A model generated the notes under the pieces. The model searched no databases. It was not told the origin of the DNA and saw nothing but the letters and a program-made list of their open reading frames with translations. 64,000 bases of DNA from Nitrosovibrio sp. Nv17 (lineage in GTDB: Bacteria > Pseudomonadota > Gammaproteobacteria > Burkholderiales > Nitrosomonadaceae): contig NZ_FPIQ01000005.1 in the NCBI RefSeq assembly GCF_900119085.1, positions 26,520 to 90,519 of the forward strand, read 5' to 3'. Positions 26,985 through 35,924 of the stretch are shown here, in pieces (within the stretch, counting starts at the first letter, position 1; every line of letters starts with the position of its first letter). The position numbers were made by a program, and so were the translations under genes.

Positions 26985-28598
26985 TTATGCGGCGCCGGAA
27001 TATCCCGACGAAAGAGCCGGATGAGTCGAACCGCCCCGGCGGCGGGTACGCAGCGCACCCAGGATACCGGCCAGGCCGGCCAGCATCATCAGCGCGGCCG
27101 ACGGTTCCGGCACGGGCGAAATAGTGACGCGGTAGGCGAGGAACGTCGTATCGATGTCGACGCCGGCATCGTAGGCTTCGCCGGCCTGGAAGCCCTGGGT
27201 AGTCATGAAATCGTTATCGTTGGCAATGATGAGGAAGTAGTCGTTCGGATGCTCGGGATCAAGCGCCGAAACCAGCGCCAGCCCTTCCCATTTCTCCGAC
27301 AGGTTGTCGAACCCCGGAATATTGCCGTTCGCCAGTCCGAAGCGGTTCAACTGGCTGTTGTCGTTGACGTCCAGGAACGGCGCGTACAGCGCCGGAATGA
27401 TTTGCGGGTCGAGCACCCCGCCTGGAGCAACCGTGCCTTCGTAGCTCTGGCCGAGGATGTTGGTGGCATCGCTGATGTCGATCACGTCCACGCGGCGCAG
27501 GAAGGATTGCTCCGTACCGACAGCGAAGCCGTTGCTGTCGCGGGGAAGAATCAGCAACTGGGAATCCGACAGCGCATGAATCTCGCTTTGCGCGGCGACC
27601 AGCGTCTGCCCGTTCTGGGTGAACTTGGGAAGCTGAACCACGTATTCACCGGTCAGGGTGATGTCGTCGGGATTGCTCAGGTCATAGGTGAACAGGCGGG
27701 TATTGTCCCGTGTGGCAGCGGTTCCGCCAGTCCCGCCGTCCTGGCGGGTGGCGCTCTGCAGCCCCACGAAAAGTGTCTTGCCGTCCGGCGAGATGGAAAG
27801 GCCCTCGAAGCCCTGGTTGTTCTGCCGGCCGAACGACGGATTGGCCGGGACCGGCGCGGGCTGGCCGGCGGCGGGGTTGTTGGAGCTGTAGTCCGTGACG
27901 CCGTTGCGGATCGGCCGTACCGATTCCGCCACCGGCAGCGCGCCGAGGAACTGGCCGTCCGCGGAGAAACGATAGATTGACGGCCCGTACTCGTCGCTGA
28001 TCAGGCGCGAACCGTCGGACAGCTTGACCACGCCTTCGGCATCGAGTGCAAGCTTGCCGTTGTACGCCTGCGGGAGCTCGGGCAGAAGCCCGGTCGCGGC
28101 CCTTGCCCCGCCGGCCGCGAGCCCACCGGGCACTGGATCGAGGCCGCTGATGTCCAGCTTTCCGCCCCCGGGCAATGCCTCGTAGAGCTTGGTGGCCTGG
28201 GTGAGCGTGAGCTGGATCTGATTCTGCGGGAGGCCGCTGGCGCCCACGGGCGCCGGGGTGAAGCTCACCGCCAGCTGGTTCAGCCGCGCGGTGTAGTCGA
28301 TCGTCCCGACGGCGTTGTATCCACGATCGGGCGTGGTATAGAAGATGCCGGAGTACGTGTCGCCGGACCGCGTCCAGGCGGAGGTGTCCGCGAACAATCC
28401 GGAGACCGAGCCGAAGGTCTCGCCGTGCTCGTCCACAAGATTGGCCGGTAGCCGGCCGACACCCACCAGCCCCTGCAACTCGAACGTCGTGCCGTTGACC
28501 GTGAGCGGGGCCGCATGGAGCGGAAGCGTGGCGACGGTCGTCGCGGTGAACAATACCGCTGCGGCGATGCGCGGCAACGATGACATGGCGTGCTTCAT
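26985..28598 (-). CDS. PEP-CTERM anchored esterase-like/phytase-like protein
   Basis: A 537-residue exported protein. A Sec signal peptide (about residues 1-29, ending LPLHAAP) is followed by a beta-propeller-like domain of the phytase-like esterase family (about residues 35-495). Segments include YTTPDRGYNAVG, ISDEYGPSIYRFSADGQFLG, NQGFEGLSISPDGKTLFVGLQSA and SEKWEGLALV. The C-terminus has a PVPEPSAALMMLAGLAGILGALRTRRR sorting signal in the standard order: PEP motif, hydrophobic helix, Arg cluster. Unusually, 14 further residues follow. GGGAGGAG precedes the ATG. It is probably surface-attached by an exosortase encoded elsewhere. Confidence 0.88.
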   Translation of the reverse strand: MKHAMSSLPRIAAAVLFTATTVATLPLHAAPLTVNGTTFELQGLVGVGRLPANLVDEHGETFGSVSGLFADTSAWTRSGDTYSGIFYTTPDRGYNAVGTIDYTARLNQLAVSFTPAPVGASGLPQNQIQLTLTQATKLYEALPGGGKLDISGLDPVPGGLAAGGARAATGLLPELPQAYNGKLALDAEGVVKLSDGSRLISDEYGPSIYRFSADGQFLGALPVAESVRPIRNGVTDYSSNNPAAGQPAPVPANPSFGRQNNQGFEGLSISPDGKTLFVGLQSATRQDGGTGGTAATRDNTRLFTYDLSNPDDITLTGEYVVQLPKFTQNGQTLVAAQSEIHALSDSQLLILPRDSNGFAVGTEQSFLRRVDVIDISDATNILGQSYEGTVAPGGVLDPQIIPALYAPFLDVNDNSQLNRFGLANGNIPGFDNLSEKWEGLALVSALDPEHPNDYFLIIANDNDFMTTQGFQAGEAYDAGVDIDTTFLAYRVTISPVPEPSAALMMLAGLAGILGALRTRRRGGSTHPALSSGYSGAA

Positions 28599-28803
28599 GA
28601 CTCCTCCCTTTCGATGGTCGATGATTTGTGAGTTTTGGTTTTTTGGGCGTACCGCTATCGGATGGTAGTCGGGTCACATGTCATATAGATGACGCCGGAC
28701 CTGATCCATGAGGAATATCCTGGAGACACATGGAGTAACGCCGGTATGCGGACTGCCGGAAAGGCGGCATGCCGGTTTGCCCTGGAATGATCAGGTGGAG
28801 GAA

Positions 28804-28845
28804 GCAGGCGTGACGGTACCCGCCCTGCCGGAAGCCGACGCCTGC
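28804..28845 (-). terminator. Candidate hairpin downstream of recN
   Basis: GCAGGCGT at 28804-28811 and ACGCCTGC at 28838-28845 form an 8-bp perfect stem 35 bp past the recN stop. The loop is 26 nt and GC-rich with internal pairing potential. No T-run, so the terminator role is tentative. Confidence 0.35.
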
Positions 28846-28879
28846 CGCTCCCGGTGGATGATCGGAAGGATGCCTGTGC

Positions 28880-30574
28880 CTAGGAAGGCGGCGTGAGAGC
28901 CGCCTGCGCGCTACGCAGCATCTCGGCCGCGTGCCTGCGCGTGATCTCCGTGATCCGTTCGCCGCCCAGCATGCGGGCGATTTCCTCGACCCGCTCCTGT
29001 TCGCCGAGCACGGTGACATGGCTCGATACCGCTGCGCCGGGATCGACCGACTTGGCAACCCGCCACTGGTTGTCGCCCGCCGCCGCGACCTGCGCCAGAT
29101 GGGTGACGCACATGACCTGGCGCTCGACCCCCAGGCGCTTCAGCAGCCCGCCCACCATCTCCGCCACGCGGCCGCCGATGCCGGCGTCCACCTCGTCGAA
29201 TACGAGGGTGGGCACGGATCCGAGCTTGCTGGTGACGACCTGGATCGCCAGGCTGATCCTCGACAGTTCGCCCCCGGAAGCGACCTTTGCCAGGGGCCGC
29301 AGTGGCAGTCCCCGGTGGGCCGAGACCTGGAATTCGACTTGCTCCATGCCGTTCGCTCCTGCCTGCTCCAGCGGAACGAGGGCCACGGCAAACTCTCCGC
29401 CCGCCATGGCCAGATCCTGCATCGCGGCGGTCACCTTGTGGCCAAGCGCCGTGGCCGCCGTCTTTCTCGCCTCGCTCAGCCTGCCCGCCAGGGCGAGGTA
29501 GTGTTGATGGGCCTGTGCCTCTTCCTGCGCCAGGGCCGTACCGTCGCCCTCCGACCCCAGCTGCGCCAGCTGCGCGGATGTCGCCGCCAGCAGATCCGCC
29601 AATTCCGCGGGCGCAATGCGGTATTTCCTGGCAACGGCATGGACCGCGGACAATCGTTCCTCCATGTGCTGCAGGGTTTGCGGGTCGAAATCGAGCCGCT
29701 GCGGATAGCGCTCCAGTTCGTATACGCTTTCCTGCAGCTGGATGCGCGCCGATTCCAGCAGATCCAGTATGGGCTCCAGGGCGGCGTCCCGCTCCTGCAG
29801 GCCACTCAGGCGCGAAACGACGGACGCTACCTGCGCGAGGGCGGCCTGCTCTCCTTCGGACAAGAGGTCGAGCGCCATCTGTGCGCCTTCCAGCAGGCTG
29901 CCGGCATGCGTCTGGCGTTCGTGGTCGGTTTGTAGCGCCAGCCATTCCTCAAGGGAGAAATGCAGCGCGGCGAGTTCATCCCGCTGCCACTCCAGCTGCT
30001 CTCGCTCCTGCGCGGATGCCGTCCGGTTGCGCTCCCAATCCAGGCGCCGCTGCCGGGCCGCCGACCAGCGGCGATAGGCGTCGCCGGTGCTTCGTGACAG
30101 ATCACCGCTGCCCGAGAAGGCGTCCACCAGTTCGCGCTGCGCATCGCCGCGCAGCAGGGATTGATGGGCATGTTGGCCATGGATGTCCACCAGCAGTTCG
30201 CCCGCCGCGCGCAACTGCTGCACGGTGGCCGGCCGGCCGTTGATGAAGCCGCGCGAGCGCCCGCCGCGATCCATGACCCGCCGCATCAGACACGTGTCGC
30301 CCTCGTCGCCCTCGCCTTCGAACCCGTTGCAGCGCAGCCACTCTCCCGCTTCCGGCAGCGCGCCGATGTCGAACTCCGCGCTGATTTCGGCGCGATCGCA
30401 GCCCTCGCGCACTTCTCCGGTGTCACCCCGTTCCCCCAGGACCAGGGACAGCGCATCGATCAGGATCGATTTTCCGGCGCCGGTCTCGCCGGTCAATGCA
30501 GTGAAACCGGGAGCGAACTCCAGCTCCATGCAATCCACGATCACGAAATCCCGTATGGACAGGAATCTCAGCAT
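28880..30574 (-). CDS. recN: DNA repair protein RecN
   Basis: An SMC-like ATPase of double-strand-break repair. The 564-residue protein has the N-terminal Walker A GETGAGKSIL near residue 30, two long coiled-coil arms around a central hinge region, the signature VSGGELSRISLAIQ-type motif (here KVASGGELSRI), and Walker B LVFDEVDAGIGG near residue 455 followed by QVMCVTHLAQVAAAGD. It precedes no other gene in its direction; nadK lies 10 bp upstream on the same strand, forming a nadK-recN operon typical of betaproteobacteria. Confidence 0.96.
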   Translation of the reverse strand: MLRFLSIRDFVIVDCMELEFAPGFTALTGETGAGKSILIDALSLVLGERGDTGEVREGCDRAEISAEFDIGALPEAGEWLRCNGFEGEGDEGDTCLMRRVMDRGGRSRGFINGRPATVQQLRAAGELLVDIHGQHAHQSLLRGDAQRELVDAFSGSGDLSRSTGDAYRRWSAARQRRLDWERNRTASAQEREQLEWQRDELAALHFSLEEWLALQTDHERQTHAGSLLEGAQMALDLLSEGEQAALAQVASVVSRLSGLQERDAALEPILDLLESARIQLQESVYELERYPQRLDFDPQTLQHMEERLSAVHAVARKYRIAPAELADLLAATSAQLAQLGSEGDGTALAQEEAQAHQHYLALAGRLSEARKTAATALGHKVTAAMQDLAMAGGEFAVALVPLEQAGANGMEQVEFQVSAHRGLPLRPLAKVASGGELSRISLAIQVVTSKLGSVPTLVFDEVDAGIGGRVAEMVGGLLKRLGVERQVMCVTHLAQVAAAGDNQWRVAKSVDPGAAVSSHVTVLGEQERVEEIARMLGGERITEITRRHAAEMLRSAQAALTPPS

Positions 30575-30584
30575 GGCGGACGAT

Positions 30585-31469
30585 TCATGCCGGTTTTCTC
30601 GGCAAGCCGCTCCAGCCTAGCTTCTCGCGCAGCATGCGATAATAGCTGTGGTCGGCGGCGTGCAGCAGCGTCGCCTCGTATGGAGAGCGGCGCACCATGA
30701 CTTTGTCATGTGCCTGCAGGTCGAAGTGAAAATGGCTGTCGGCATGCACGCGCGCCACCGGGGTATGGTGCATGAGGATCTCGACGACGGCGCCCGGCTC
30801 CACCACGATGGAGCGGTTGCTGAGCGTGTGCGGGCTCACCGGCACCAGGGCGACCAGGTCGAGCCCGGGATGCAGGATCGGGCCGCCGGCCGACAACGCA
30901 TAGGCGGTGGAGCCCGTAGGCGTGGCGACGATCAGGCCATCGGCGCGCAGCGAATAGACGTACTCGCCGTCGATGCGCACTTCGAGTTCGATCATGTTGC
31001 CGCTGACCCCCCGGTTCACCGCCACGTCGTTCAGGGCCAGGGAATCGAATATGCCGACAGAGTTTCGCGCGACTTCGACGTGCAGCAGCATGCGCCGTTC
31101 CGCGACATAGCCGCCATCCAGCATGGGGCCGAGCGCCTCGGTCATGGAATCGATCGAGAGATCGGTCAGGAATCCCAGCCTGCCCTGATTGATGCCGACC
31201 AGCGGTACATCAAAGGGAGCAAGCTTGCGCGCGATGTTGAGCATGGTGCCGTCCCCTCCCAGCACGATGGCAAGATCCGCGCGGGCGCCGATCTCCTCCA
31301 GTGTCGCGACGGCATGGGGCTTTGTCGAGATGCTGGCGGCAGTCAGGGATTCCAGCAGGACTTCAACACCCCGACTCTTCAGATACTGTCCCAGATGGAA
31401 CAAGGGAACGGCGATGTCCGGATTCTTGTGCTTGCCGATTACCGCGACCGTCTTGAACGGAAAACTCAT
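30585..31469 (-). CDS. nadK: NAD kinase
   Basis: Phosphorylates NAD to NADP. The 294-residue protein carries the family's LGGDGTMLNIAR motif near residue 72, GINQGRLGFLTD, ALNDVAVNRG, and the glycine-rich TPTGSTAYALSAGGPI. It begins the nadK-recN operon on the minus strand and faces hrcA divergently across a 365-bp spacer. Confidence 0.96.
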   Translation of the reverse strand: MSFPFKTVAVIGKHKNPDIAVPLFHLGQYLKSRGVEVLLESLTAASISTKPHAVATLEEIGARADLAIVLGGDGTMLNIARKLAPFDVPLVGINQGRLGFLTDLSIDSMTEALGPMLDGGYVAERRMLLHVEVARNSVGIFDSLALNDVAVNRGVSGNMIELEVRIDGEYVYSLRADGLIVATPTGSTAYALSAGGPILHPGLDLVALVPVSPHTLSNRSIVVEPGAVVEILMHHTPVARVHADSHFHFDLQAHDKVMVRRSPYEATLLHAADHSYYRMLREKLGWSGLPRKPA

Positions 31470-31835
31470 GACTACACTTGAAATGGAGAGCCTGGAAGCC
31501 GTTCCTGTCGAAACCGGCCGTGCGCCGGAAGCGTAACGGATACCTCATGTAGCAGCATTTCCGGATTAAACCACATCGTGCGTGTGCTGACAAAGCATTC
31601 CCTGCCGCTCCTGTTCCGGGGATGCCCCGGAACAGTTTCACCGGTTTCGTGTCGAACAGTATTGCAGGGCACCGGTCGCGAAGGACGGTGGATGTGCACG
31701 GCTCACTGCCCACTGCTGCAAACCGTATCCTGGTGTAGAATGCCCGTAAATTCGATGATCGGCCGATCCCCGGATGACGGGACCTGGGATGCGCACCCTG
31801 CCGGATTGCACGGCATGGCCCAAGTTGACGACAAC
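31470..31835. other. Divergent intergenic region between nadK and hrcA
   Basis: About 365 bp. It contains a strong 11-bp hairpin (listed separately) and a TAGAAT at 31736-31741 that could be the hrcA -10 box. The frame of hrcA remains open upstream to 31578, but the sequence there does not resemble HrcA and has no ribosome binding site. No CIRCE-type TTAGCACTC-N9-GAGTGCTAA was found. Confidence 0.5.
31611..31635. promoter_or_regulatory. Perfect 11-bp inverted repeat / hairpin between nadK and hrcA
   Basis: CTGTTCCGGGG at 31611-31621, loop ATG, CCCCGGAACAG at 31625-31635: 11 of 11 pairs. TTT follows on the plus strand. It could end a short plus-strand RNA, attenuate hrcA, or be an operator. 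Structure is certain; function is not. Confidence 0.6.
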
Positions 31836-32855
31836 ATGCTCAACCAAAGAGAAAAAATTCTGCTCAAGACGCTGGTCGAACGGTACATCAGCGATGGCCA
31901 GCCGGTAGGATCACGCGCGCTCTCCAGGTTTTCGGGCCTCGACCTCAGCCCTGCCACGATACGCAACGTGATGGCCGACCTGGAGGAAATGGGTTTCGTC
32001 GCCAGCCCCCATACTTCCGCCGGGCGGGTGCCGACCCATCGCGGCTACCGCTTCTTCGTCGATACCCTGCTGGTGGTCAAACCCCTCGACGTCATCGAGA
32101 TCAGCCAGCTCGAGGACCAGTTGCACCCGGACCACCCGTCGCGGCTGATCAACTCCGCCTCGCAGTTGCTGTCGGAACTGACCCGCTTCGCCGGAATGGT
32201 GGTGACACCCAAGCGCAGCAGCGGCGTCTTCCGCTACATTGAATTCCTGGCCTTGTCGGAAAAGCGCATCCTGCTCATCCTCGTCACCCCGGACGACGAC
32301 GTCCAGAACCGCGTGCTGCTGGCCGACAGGCCCTACAGCCAGGCGGAACTGGTCGAGGCCGCCAACTTCATCAACCAGAACTATGCCGGATGCACCTTCG
32401 ATGAAATCCGCGTGCGCATCCAGAGCGAACTGAAGCAGTTGCGCCACGACATGGCCCATCTCATGGCTGCAGCCATCGCGCTGGGCAGCGAGGCAGCCCA
32501 GGAAAACAGCGAGGCGCTGGTCGTGGCGGGCGAGCGCCGCCTGCTGGATGTGCAGGATCTCTCCGGCAACATGACGAGCCTGAAGAAGCTGTTCGATTTG
32601 TTCGAGCGCAAGACCGTGCTGCTGCAACTGCTGGAATTCAGCCGCAAGGCGGAGGGCGTGCAGATCTTCATCGGCGACGAATCCGGCGTGCTGACGCTGG
32701 ATGAGTGCAGCGTGGTGACCGCGCCCTACGAGGTGGATGGAAAGGTCGTGGGCACCGTGGGTGTGGTCGGACCCACGCGCATGGCCTACGAACGCGTCAT
32801 TCCCATCGTGGATGCCACCGCCCGGCTGCTTTCCAGTGCATTGTCGCACCACTAG
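31836..32855 (+). CDS. hrcA: Heat-inducible transcription repressor HrcA
   Basis: Represses heat-shock genes at CIRCE operators; GroE assists its folding. From the ATG at 31836 the protein has 339 residues: [21 protein letters not shown] opens the winged helix, followed by [28 protein letters not shown] and [18 protein letters not shown], then the GAF-like domain ending [26 protein letters not shown] 31815 is an alternative start; neither has a good ribosome binding site. Its TAG stop lies within the CTAG that borders the MITE at 32852. Confidence 0.95.
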   Translation: MLNQREKILLKTLVERYISDGQPVGSRALSRFSGLDLSPATIRNVMADLEEMGFVASPHTSAGRVPTHRGYRFFVDTLLVVKPLDVIEISQLEDQLHPDHPSRLINSASQLLSELTRFAGMVVTPKRSSGVFRYIEFLALSEKRILLILVTPDDDVQNRVLLADRPYSQAELVEAANFINQNYAGCTFDEIRVRIQSELKQLRHDMAHLMAAAIALGSEAAQENSEALVVAGERRLLDVQDLSGNMTSLKKLFDLFERKTVLLQLLEFSRKAEGVQIFIGDESGVLTLDECSVVTAPYEVDGKVVGTVGVVGPTRMAYERVIPIVDATARLLSSALSHH

Positions 32856-33124
32856 GGCCTGTTAACACTCATTTCATGCTCGCGACGGTGACGAATTTCA
32901 GTTGGAACGAGGCGCGAGCCGTGCAGCAGAGTAAGCTCTGCAAGCGACGAGTAACGATGGGCCGGGTGAAATTCCGTCCCGTCCCTCCGGGTTGCGCACG
33001 AAAAAGCACGGGTGCAGCGTTGCAAAGCTTGGCCATAGGCCGGCTATGCCCTGCGCTTTGCGCCTTGCCGTCGCGCTTTTTCGCGTAGCAACGCGACCAC
33101 GAAACAAGTGTTAGCAGGCCCTAG
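32852..33124. mobile_element. Miniature inverted-repeat transposable element (MITE) between hrcA and hemH
   Basis: A 265-bp non-coding element, 32856-33120, with terminal inverted repeats GGCCTGTTAACACT (left) and the complement of AGTGTTAGCAGGCC (right), 13 of 14 matching. It is flanked on both sides by CTAG (32852-32855 and 33121-33124), consistent with a 4-bp target duplication of the YTAR type used by IS5-group elements. A short GCAGAG-TAAG-CTCTGC hairpin lies inside (32926-32941). No transposase is encoded; frames inside are shadows. It splits the usually adjacent hrcA and hemH. Family name is inference from ends and duplication length. Confidence 0.8.
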
Positions 33125-34190
33125 CAGACGCGGATTGAACCAGCAGGCCGGATCCGCCCATCCGCAGGGCGTACGGGATGCCGAGAGCGGGACGGGCGTG
33201 CTGCTGGTCAACCTCGGCACACCGGAAGCGCCTACCGCCCAGGCACTTCGGCCCTACCTCAGGCAGTTCCTGAGCAACCCGCGCGTCGTGGAGATTCCGT
33301 CGTGGATATGGTGGCCGATCCTGAATGGCGCCATCCTTCCCACGCGCCCCGCAAAATCGGCGGAGAAGTACGCCCAGATCTGGATGCCGGAGGGCTCTCC
33401 CCTGAAGGTGCACACCGAGCGCCAGACCCGGCTGCTGCGCGACGCCATGGCCGCACGCACGCCTTTCCCGCCGATCATAGAATATGCCATGAGCATTGGG
33501 AGCCCGTCCATCGCGCAGATCCTGGAAAGCATGCTGCGGCAGGGCTGCGACCGCATCCTGGTTGTGCCGCTCTACCCCCAGTATGCCGCCAGCAGCACCG
33601 CCGCGATCTTCGATGCCGTCTTTGGATATCTGGGCGGACTGCGCGACGTTCCGGCCCTGCGCACGGTGAGGCACTACCCCGATCATCCGGGCTACATCGC
33701 GGCACTGGCGCAAAACGTGCGCGACCACTGGGCCGAGAGCGGCCGGCCCGACAAGCTGCTGATCAGCTTTCATGGAATTCCCCGTGCCGCGGTGGACAAG
33801 GGCGATCCCTATCCCGAAGACTGCCGGATCACGGGCTGCCTGCTGGCCCGGGCGCTGGAACTCGGAGAGGACGACTACCTGATCTCCTTCCAGTCACGCT
33901 TCGGGCGTGCGGAGTGGCTGACGCCCTACACCGCCGCCACGCTGGAGCAGCTGGGACGGCAGGGCGTGCGGCGCGTGGACGTGGTCTGTCCCGGCTTCGT
34001 TTCCGACTGTCTCGAGACCCTGGAGGAAATCGCCATGGAAGGCCGGGATATCTTCCTCCGCGCAGGCGGCCAAGCGTACCATCCCATCCCCTGCCTGAAT
34101 GAGCGCCATGACTGGATACAGGTGCTGGCGGACATTGTCTGCACCCATCTGCAAGGATGGGAAGCGGCGAAGGTCGAAAGGAAGAATTAG
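33108..34190 (+). CDS. hemH: Ferrochelatase, start codon uncertain
   Basis: Inserts ferrous iron into protoporphyrin IX. The core begins [24 protein letters not shown]. Catalytic and family motifs are [30 protein letters not shown] with the iron-binding His, [16 protein letters not shown], and [15 protein letters not shown] with the conserved Glu. The only in-frame ATG/GTG upstream of the core is the GTG at 33108, inside the right terminal repeat of the MITE; TTG at 33135 is the alternative native start. Neither has a good ribosome binding site. From GTG the protein has 360 residues. Confidence 0.93.
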   Translation: MLAGPSRRGLNQQAGSAHPQGVRDAESGTGVLLVNLGTPEAPTAQALRPYLRQFLSNPRVVEIPSWIWWPILNGAILPTRPAKSAEKYAQIWMPEGSPLKVHTERQTRLLRDAMAARTPFPPIIEYAMSIGSPSIAQILESMLRQGCDRILVVPLYPQYAASSTAAIFDAVFGYLGGLRDVPALRTVRHYPDHPGYIAALAQNVRDHWAESGRPDKLLISFHGIPRAAVDKGDPYPEDCRITGCLLARALELGEDDYLISFQSRFGRAEWLTPYTAATLEQLGRQGVRRVDVVCPGFVSDCLETLEEIAMEGRDIFLRAGGQAYHPIPCLNERHDWIQVLADIVCTHLQGWEAAKVERKN

Positions 34191-34204
34191 ACCCGGGGCC
34201 CTCC

Positions 34205-34858
34205 TCAGGCATCCTGCCCGCTGCCACCGAGACGGCTGCGGACGAACTGGACGATGGCGGGCAGGACGGAGACGACGACGATCCCCAGAATGAAGAAGGT
34301 CAGGTTGTTCTTCACTACCGGCACGTTGCCGAAGAAATAGCCGCCGAACACGAAGAAGCTGATCCAGAAAACCCCGCCGAAGGCGCTGTACGCCACGAAA
34401 CGCGGATAGGCCATGCGGCCGACGCCGGCGACGAAGGGGGCGAAGGTGCGCACGATCGGCAGGAAGCGCGCAAAGATGATGGTCTTGCCGCCGTGCTTTT
34501 CATAGAACCGGTGGGTCTTCTCCAGGTGAGCACGGTTCAGCAGGCGCGATTCCGCGCGACTGAAGATTCGCGGGCCGAAATAACGTCCGATCCAGTAGTT
34601 CGTGTTGTCGCCGCAGAATGCAGCCAGCATGAGCAGGGCCGCCAGCCACTGCACCTCCATGGCGCCGCTCGCCGCGATCGCACCGGCCACGAACAGCAGC
34701 GAATCCCCTGGCAGGAAGGGCATCACCACCAGTCCCGTTTCGCAGAAGACGATCAGGAACAGGATGAGGTAAACCCAGTTTCCATAGTTCTGCACCAGCC
34801 AGATGAGGTGCTGATCCAGATGCAGGACGATATCGACGAGGGTGGCGAGAAGTTCCAA
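34205..34858 (-). CDS. DedA family membrane protein
   Basis: A 217-residue integral membrane protein of the DedA/SNARE-associated family, several of which flip undecaprenyl phosphate or phospholipids. Signatures are the FCETGLVVMPFLPGDSLLF re-entrant region with Glu and Asp, GDNTNYWIGRYFG, and the FARFLPIVRTFAPFVAGVGRM motif with conserved Arg residues, then a C-terminal membrane helix. It is convergent with hemH (14 bp apart) and 72 bp downstream of secF on the same strand. Substrate not determined. Confidence 0.92.
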   Translation of the reverse strand: MELLATLVDIVLHLDQHLIWLVQNYGNWVYLILFLIVFCETGLVVMPFLPGDSLLFVAGAIAASGAMEVQWLAALLMLAAFCGDNTNYWIGRYFGPRIFSRAESRLLNRAHLEKTHRFYEKHGGKTIIFARFLPIVRTFAPFVAGVGRMAYPRFVAYSAFGGVFWISFFVFGGYFFGNVPVVKNNLTFFILGIVVVSVLPAIVQFVRSRLGGSGQDA

Positions 34859-34930
34859 AACACACGTACCAGGCAGGGATGCGACACGGATGACGTACGG
34901 CCCGGAGCCCGGACTACCGGGACTGCTGCA

Positions 34931-35866
34931 TCAGGGGAGCGCTTCCGTCTCGTCCTTCTTCTTTTCGGGCTTGACGATGTCCTCGCGCGAGACTCCCAGC
35001 AGCATGAGCAGCGGACTTGCCACCAGGACCGAGGAGTAGATGCCGAACAGGATCCCGATGGCGAGCGCCAGGGCGAAATAGTGCAGCGCCTCGCCGCCGA
35101 ACAGCAGCATGGATATTACCACCATTTCGGTGCTGCCATGGGTGATGATGGTGCGTGACATGGTGCGGGTGATCGCATTGTCGATGACCTGCGTGACCGG
35201 TGCCTTGCGCATCTTGCGAAAATTCTCCCGTATCCGGTCGAACACCACCACCGACTCGTTGACCGAATAGCCCAGTACCGCCAGGATGGCGGCCAGTACG
35301 GTCAGGGAGAATTCCCACTGGAAAAAAGCGAAGAAGCCCAGGATGATCACCACGTCGTGCAGGTTGGCGACGATGCCCGAAACGCCGAACTTCCACTCGA
35401 ACCGCACCGCCAGGTAGGCCACGATGCCGAAGCACACGATCATCAGCGCCAGGGCGCCATTCTCGACCAGTTCCTTGCCCACCTGCGGACCGACGAACTC
35501 CACCCGGCGCATCTCCGCTGCCGGATCATCCCGGCGCAGGGCCTCGATCACCGTTTCGGACAGTTGCGCGCTGGATATGTCCGGCCTCGCGGGCAGCCGG
35601 ATCAGCACATCCCGCGACGTGCCGAAATTCTGCACGCTGACGTCCGGCATCCCGAGCCCGACGAGGACGCCCCGCACGCGGTCGACGTCCACCGACTGGG
35701 TATATCCCACCTCCATCACCGTGCCTCCGGTGAAGTCCACGCCCAGGTTCAGGCCTCGGGTGATCAGGAAGAACACCGCCACAAGAAACGTCACCAACGA
35801 GATGGCGGTGGTGTACTTTCCCCAGCTCATGAAGGGAATGTCGCGCTTGATCCTGAAGAATTCCAT
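34931..35866 (-). CDS. secF: Protein translocase subunit SecF
   Basis: Accessory membrane subunit of the SecYEG translocon, using the proton gradient to help pull proteins through. The 311-residue protein has six membrane segments with one large periplasmic domain after the first. Family motifs are GVDFTGGTVMEV, GYSVNESVVVFDRIRENFR and the C-terminal FGIYSSVLVASPLLM. It lies 58 bp downstream of secD in the queA-tgt-yajC-secD-secF order. Confidence 0.96.
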   Translation of the reverse strand: MEFFRIKRDIPFMSWGKYTTAISLVTFLVAVFFLITRGLNLGVDFTGGTVMEVGYTQSVDVDRVRGVLVGLGMPDVSVQNFGTSRDVLIRLPARPDISSAQLSETVIEALRRDDPAAEMRRVEFVGPQVGKELVENGALALMIVCFGIVAYLAVRFEWKFGVSGIVANLHDVVIILGFFAFFQWEFSLTVLAAILAVLGYSVNESVVVFDRIRENFRKMRKAPVTQVIDNAITRTMSRTIITHGSTEMVVISMLLFGGEALHYFALALAIGILFGIYSSVLVASPLLMLLGVSREDIVKPEKKKDETEALP

Positions 35867-35924
35867 CCGGCTCCGGTCTCCCGATCAACTCATCTTTTTT
35901 TCATGCGCTTGCTGCGCATCGGCC

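Noticed and set aside
31470..31835. A CIRCE operator for HrcA autoregulation
   Set aside because: No TTAGCACTC-N9-GAGTGCTAA or near match was found in the spacer.
32898..33107. A 69-codon minus-strand frame inside the MITE
   Set aside because: No transposase similarity, no ribosome binding site; the element is too short to be autonomous.
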